DNA from: Stenotrophomonas sp. PS02289
GTDB lineage: Bacteria; Pseudomonadota; Gammaproteobacteria; Xanthomonadales; Xanthomonadaceae
NCBI RefSeq assembly: GCF_029960115.1
Contig: NZ_JASCOZ010000025.1
Location: 1 to 38,766 of the forward strand
Length of the DNA: 38,766 bases
Direction: 5' to 3'
Below are positions 35,466 to 38,766 of this stretch, piece by piece (positions within the stretch are counted from its first letter, which is position 1; every line of letters starts with the position of its first letter). The position numbers and the translations under genes are program-made. The notes below the pieces were generated by a model that saw only the letters and a program-made list of their open reading frames with translations, was not told where the DNA came from and did no database searches.

Positions 35466-36464
35466 ATGCGCATCCTGGCCGCCGCCCTGATTGCCTGTCT
35501 GCCCCTCACCGCCGTTGCCGCCCCCACCTACGATGCCCGCCTGCAGGGTTTCGACTATGGCTGGCCGGTCCAGACCTTCACCTTCGACTCGCAGCGCCAG
35601 TCGCTTGAAATGGCCTACCTGGACGTTCCGGCCAGCGCCCCGCCGCGCGGGACAGTGGTGCTGCTGCATGGCAAGAACTTCTGTGCGGGCACGTGGAAAG
35701 AGGCGATCAGCGCATTGAGTGCTGCCGGCTACCGGGTCATCGCGCCGGACCAGATCGGGTTCTGCAAGTCCAGCAAACCGCTGCGCTACCAGTACTCGTT
35801 TGGCCAGCTCGCCGCCAACACCCAGGCCCTGCTCAAGCACCTGAAGCTGGACACCACCCGGGTGGACCTGGTGGGGCACTCCATGGGCGGCATGTTGGCC
35901 GCGCGCTTCGCCCTGCAGTATCCACAGCAGCTGCGCCAGCTGGCCCTGGTCAATCCGATCGGGCTGGAGGACTGGAAGGCCAAAGGCGTACCGTGGCGCA
36001 GTGTGGATGCCTGGTATGCCAATGAACTGAAGACGAGCTTCGACTCGATCAAGAAGTACCAGATGGAGGTGTACTACGGCGGCGACTGGAAGCCGGAATA
36101 CGAACACTGGGCGCGCATGCAGGCCGGCATGTACGCCGGTCCGGGTCAGCAGGCGGTGGCCTGGAGCCAGGCACTGACCTCGGACATGGTGTTCAACCAG
36201 CCGGTCGTCTACGAACTGCCCAACCTGCGCGTCCCCACCACGCTGTTCATCGGCCAGCGCGATCGCACCGCCATTGGCCGCGACCTGGCCTCTGCACCGC
36301 TGAAGGCAACACTGGGTGACTACCCGGTGCTGGGCAAGGCGGCAGCTGAAGCGATTCCCGGCTCGACACTGGTGACCTTCGATGAACTGGGGCATTCGCC
36401 GCAGGTGCAGGATCCCGCGCAATTCAACGCCGCACTGTTGAAGGCGCTGGCCACGGCAAAATGA
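35466..36464 (+). CDS. Secreted alpha/beta hydrolase
   Basis: This 332-aa protein has a signal peptide (MRILAAALIACLPLTAVAA) and an alpha/beta-hydrolase fold. The oxyanion motif is VVLLHGKNFCAGTW, the nucleophile elbow GHSMGG, the acid is in FIGQRDRTAIG and the catalytic His in FDELGHSPQVQ. The start at 35466 is supported by GGAG 7 nt upstream and by the signal peptide; the open frame begins at 35436. It is probably a periplasmic esterase or lipase-like enzyme. Substrate is unknown. It converges on the homoserine dehydrogenase gene. Confidence 0.9.
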   Translation: MRILAAALIACLPLTAVAAPTYDARLQGFDYGWPVQTFTFDSQRQSLEMAYLDVPASAPPRGTVVLLHGKNFCAGTWKEAISALSAAGYRVIAPDQIGFCKSSKPLRYQYSFGQLAANTQALLKHLKLDTTRVDLVGHSMGGMLAARFALQYPQQLRQLALVNPIGLEDWKAKGVPWRSVDAWYANELKTSFDSIKKYQMEVYYGGDWKPEYEHWARMQAGMYAGPGQQAVAWSQALTSDMVFNQPVVYELPNLRVPTTLFIGQRDRTAIGRDLASAPLKATLGDYPVLGKAAAEAIPGSTLVTFDELGHSPQVQDPAQFNAALLKALATAK

Positions 36465-36478
36465 CGCCGCGTGTGGAC

Positions 36479-36499
36479 CCACGCAGGGCGTGGCTCTAC
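36479..36499. repeat. SMAG/REP-like GTAG palindrome, copy 4
   Basis: The same stem family as copies 1 and 2 (CCACGC / GCGTGG around AGG, GTAG on the minus strand), with one base changed at the outer end. It sits between two convergent genes. Its GTAG supplies the TAG stop of the homoserine dehydrogenase (36496-36498). Confidence 0.75.
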
Positions 36500-37563
36500 G
36501 TCCGGGTGATGGACAGGACGTCGTCCAGCAGGGCCGCGGCAGTGACTTCGGCCCCGGCCCCCGGCCCCTGGATCAACAGCGGCTGGATGCTGTAGCGGTC
36601 GCTGTGGATGGCCACGCGGTTGTCGGTCTGCGCGCCTCCCGCGAGCGGATGATCGTGGGCCACAACGCGCAGGCCGACACACGCGCCCTCGCGATCAACA
36701 CCGCCGATGAAGCGCAGGCATCCGCCTTCCCGCTGGGCCTGGTGCCAGTACGCTTGAATGGGTGCATCCAGTAGCGCCAGCTGTGCCAGCGCCTGCTCAA
36801 GCGGCAATCCGGCCAGCGCGTCCGGAACCAGTGAACTGACCTGCACCTGTTCGCTGCGCAGCTCGATGCCGCTGGCCCTGGCCAGAATCAGCAGTTTGCG
36901 GCGTACGTCTTCCCCGGACAGGTCCACGCGCGGATCGGGCTCGGTATAGCCTGCGCTGAGCGCCTCACCGACCCAGGCTGAGAATGGCCGCTGGCCGTCG
37001 TAATGATGAAACAACCAGGCCAGCGAGCCCGAGAGCACGCCTTCTACCCGGTGGATGTGATCACCGCCGGCCACCAGCGCACGCAGGCTGCTGAGCAGCG
37101 GCAGTCCAGCCCCGACCGTGGCACTGTCGCCGTAGCGGGCACCGCCCTCCTCCACGCTCTCGGCAATGGCCTGGGCACGCGCCCAATGGGTGCCCTGGCC
37201 CAGTTTGTTGGCGGTCACGACATGAACACCGCGCGCAAGCCATTGTTCATGCCAGTTGGCGACCTCGTCGCTGGCCGTGGCGTCGACCAGCACGTCGCCG
37301 CGCTGTAGTCCTTCCGCTTCTGCCCAGGGCTGCAGGGAGGGCACGACACGTGCGGCACGGTTGGCGTGCGCCAGTTCCTGTGCCGGTTGGCCGCCGCAGC
37401 GAAACGCGGTACGCGAATTGGCCAGCCATGAGAACCGCGGCAGCGCAACACCGCGCGACTGCAGTGCCTGGTAGCGGTGCACGAACGCAGTGCCGACCGT
37501 ACCGGTACCGAGCAGTGCAAGCCGCTGCGGGAGTTCGCGCACCAGCGGCAGGACCGCGCTCAT
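36496..37563 (-). CDS. Homoserine dehydrogenase, short form without ACT domain
   Basis: This 355-aa NAD(P)-dependent enzyme reduces aspartate semialdehyde to homoserine. The Rossmann motif GTGTVG is at 19-24. VVTANKLG and the catalytic region GDSATVGAGLPLLSSLRALVAGGD...VEGVLSGSLAWLF match the homoserine dehydrogenase part of ThrA/MetL. No C-terminal ACT regulatory domain is present. The start overlaps the metB stop (ATGA), so it is made with metB and supplies its pathway. The stop lies inside a GTAG repeat, and the last residues (SITRT) abut it. Confidence 0.92.
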   Translation of the reverse strand: MSAVLPLVRELPQRLALLGTGTVGTAFVHRYQALQSRGVALPRFSWLANSRTAFRCGGQPAQELAHANRAARVVPSLQPWAEAEGLQRGDVLVDATASDEVANWHEQWLARGVHVVTANKLGQGTHWARAQAIAESVEEGGARYGDSATVGAGLPLLSSLRALVAGGDHIHRVEGVLSGSLAWLFHHYDGQRPFSAWVGEALSAGYTEPDPRVDLSGEDVRRKLLILARASGIELRSEQVQVSSLVPDALAGLPLEQALAQLALLDAPIQAYWHQAQREGGCLRFIGGVDREGACVGLRVVAHDHPLAGGAQTDNRVAIHSDRYSIQPLLIQGPGAGAEVTAAALLDDVLSITRT

Positions 37564-38766
37564 GCATCCACCTGTTTGCGCAGGTCGTTGCGTGCCTGTG
37601 CGTCGATCACCGCCTGCGCGCGCAGCAGCCCGGCCTGCAGGTCGGCCACCAGATCCTGCGCATCTTCAATGCCAACCGAAAGACGCAGCAGGCCCTCGCT
37701 GATACCGGCATGAGCGCGCGCTTCCGGGGTCATCGCCGCATGGGTCATGGTGGCCGGGTGCGCGACCAGGCTCTCCACGCCGCCCAGCGATTCGGCCAGG
37801 GTGAAACAGCGCAGCCCGTCGACGAAGGCGCGCACGGCGGCATGCGGGTCATCGCCCGGACAGGACGCCAGTTCGAACGACAGCATCGCGCCGAATCCGT
37901 TCTGCTGGCGTGCGGCAATGGCATGGCCAGGGTGATCCGCCAGGCCGGGGTAATACACCTGGGCCACGGCATCGCTGGTGGCCAGCAGATCCACGATGGC
38001 CGCCGTGTTCTCCTGATGTACCCGCAGGCGCGCGCCCAGCGTACGCAGCCCGCGCAGGGTCAGGAACGCATCGAACGGTGAGCCGGTCAGGCCGAGCGCA
38101 TTGGCCCACCACACCAGCTGCTCGTGCAGCTGCGGATCACGCGCGACCACCGCTCCGCCCACGACATCGCTGTGGCCATTGATGTACTTGGTGGTCGAGT
38201 GCAGCACCACGTCCGCACCGAAGGCGATCGGTTGCTGCAGCGCGGGCGACAGGAAGGTGTTGTCGACGACCACTTTGGCCCCGGCGCGATGCGCGGCATC
38301 AATGACAAAGCGCAGGTCGGTAATGCGCAGCAGCGGGTTGGAGGGCGTTTCCACCAGCACCAGCGTCGGCGACTGGGCCAGCGCATCGGCCAGTGAACGC
38401 GGATCGGTCAGGTCAGCGGTGACCAGGGTGAAGTGTCCCTTCTTTGCCAGCGCATTGAACAGGCGCCAGCTGCCGCCATAGGCGTCGTGCGGCACCACCA
38501 GGGTGTCGCCGGGCTGCAGCAGGGCGTTGAGCACCAGGTTGATCGCGCCCATGCCCGTGGAGGTGATGACGCCCCCTGCTCCGCCTTCCAGTTCAGCCAG
38601 CGCCTCGCCGAGCAGGTCACGCGTGGGATTGCCGCTGCGCGTGTAGTCGTACTGGCGCTTGTTGCCGAAGCCGTCGAAGCTGAAGTTCGACGACAACACG
38701 ATCGGCGGCGTCACCGCACCGTGCGCGGTATCGCGGTCGATACCCGCGCGAACGGCGGCGGTGACA
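37560..38766 (-). CDS. metB: Cystathionine gamma-synthase / O-succinylhomoserine lyase (5' end off window)
   Basis: A PLP-dependent Cys/Met-metabolism enzyme, 401 or more residues visible. The PLP-lysine motif STTKYINGHSDVVGG, the DNTFLSPALQQP region and the YDYTRSGNPTRDLLGEALAELEGG segment identify the family. The reading frame continues without a stop to the right edge (TAAVRAGIDRDTAHGAVTPPI), so the GTG at 38714 is an internal Val codon and the true start lies beyond the window. Whether it is strictly MetB or a sulfhydrylase (MetZ type) cannot be settled, but the coupling with homoserine dehydrogenase supports the methionine pathway. Confidence 0.88.
   Translation of the reverse strand, partial: VTAAVRAGIDRDTAHGAVTPPIVLSSNFSFDGFGNKRQYDYTRSGNPTRDLLGEALAELEGGAGGVITSTGMGAINLVLNALLQPGDTLVVPHDAYGGSWRLFNALAKKGHFTLVTADLTDPRSLADALAQSPTLVLVETPSNPLLRITDLRFVIDAAHRAGAKVVVDNTFLSPALQQPIAFGADVVLHSTTKYINGHSDVVGGAVVARDPQLHEQLVWWANALGLTGSPFDAFLTLRGLRTLGARLRVHQENTAAIVDLLATSDAVAQVYYPGLADHPGHAIAARQQNGFGAMLSFELASCPGDDPHAAVRAFVDGLRCFTLAESLGGVESLVAHPATMTHAAMTPEARAHAGISEGLLRLSVGIEDAQDLVADLQAGLLRAQAVIDAQARNDLRKQVDA

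Noticed and set aside
33028..36482. Long minus-strand open frames opposite yceI, sdaA and the hydrolase
   Set aside because: Shadow frames of recognised genes, with no family-like sequence apart from the glutaredoxin-like part at 33672-33902, which is in another frame.
38714..38714. GTG at 38714 as the start of metB
   Set aside because: The frame continues upstream with family-like residues to the window edge, so this is an internal Val codon.
1..38766. CRISPR arrays, tRNA/rRNA genes, insertion sequences, prophage
   Set aside because: No regularly spaced repeats, no tRNA-like cloverleaf, no transposase or phage genes were seen on either strand.

Overview
The window is high-GC, almost fully coding DNA from a gammaproteobacterium of the Xanthomonadaceae, most likely Stenotrophomonas. 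The best genus clue is a set of short palindromic repeats that begin with GTAG on one strand (1-22, 1895-1916, 4606-4627, 36479-36499). They match the SMAG/REP-type elements known from Stenotrophomonas maltophilia. There are no rRNA or tRNA genes, insertion sequences, prophage or CRISPR. Both edges cut through sequence, and metB at the right edge is partial.

Region 1 (1-8513) is a 2-methylcitrate (propionate catabolism) locus. prpR (sigma-54 activator) is transcribed rightward. Divergent from it are prpB, prpC, acnD and prpF, read leftward. The 126-bp divergent gap holds a near-perfect sigma-54 promoter for prpB and a 17-bp palindrome that is a likely PrpR site. A ParD/ParE-type toxin-antitoxin pair sits between acnD and prpF. 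It has its own sigma-70-like promoter, whose -10 lies inside a 19-bp palindrome. Start/stop overlaps chain parD, parE and prpF together.

Region 2 (8514-11592) is a 530-bp gene-free stretch with one perfect hairpin, followed by an unrecognised 849-aa Ala/Gly-rich protein.

Region 3 (11609-17617) is housekeeping: pdxH (leftward), then a P-loop glycerate-kinase-like gene, aroK, aroB, a small WGR-like protein, hemE and a DHA2-family MFS exporter, all rightward and mostly overlapping or closely spaced.

Region 4 (17627-31685) is about 14 kb of four tandem leftward genes. Each encodes a giant hybrid sensor kinase with a signal peptide, periplasmic beta-propeller, Y_Y_Y domain, one membrane helix, DHp, HATPase and a receiver. 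The outer two (HK-1, HK-4) look catalytically complete. The inner two (HK-2, HK-3) overlap and have complementary lesions. HK-3 has an intact ATPase but has lost the phosphoacceptor His. HK-2 keeps the His but has lost the ATP-binding boxes. Both have degenerate receivers. No HPt domain, output regulator or DNA-binding domain is encoded nearby. I regard this array as the most interesting system in the window.

Region 5 (31854-38766) holds a yceI-cytochrome b561-yceI operon, a small glutaredoxin-like gene, sdaA (L-serine dehydratase), a secreted alpha/beta hydrolase, and a leftward metB-homoserine dehydrogenase pair joined by an ATGA overlap. The stop codon of the dehydrogenase lies inside a GTAG repeat.
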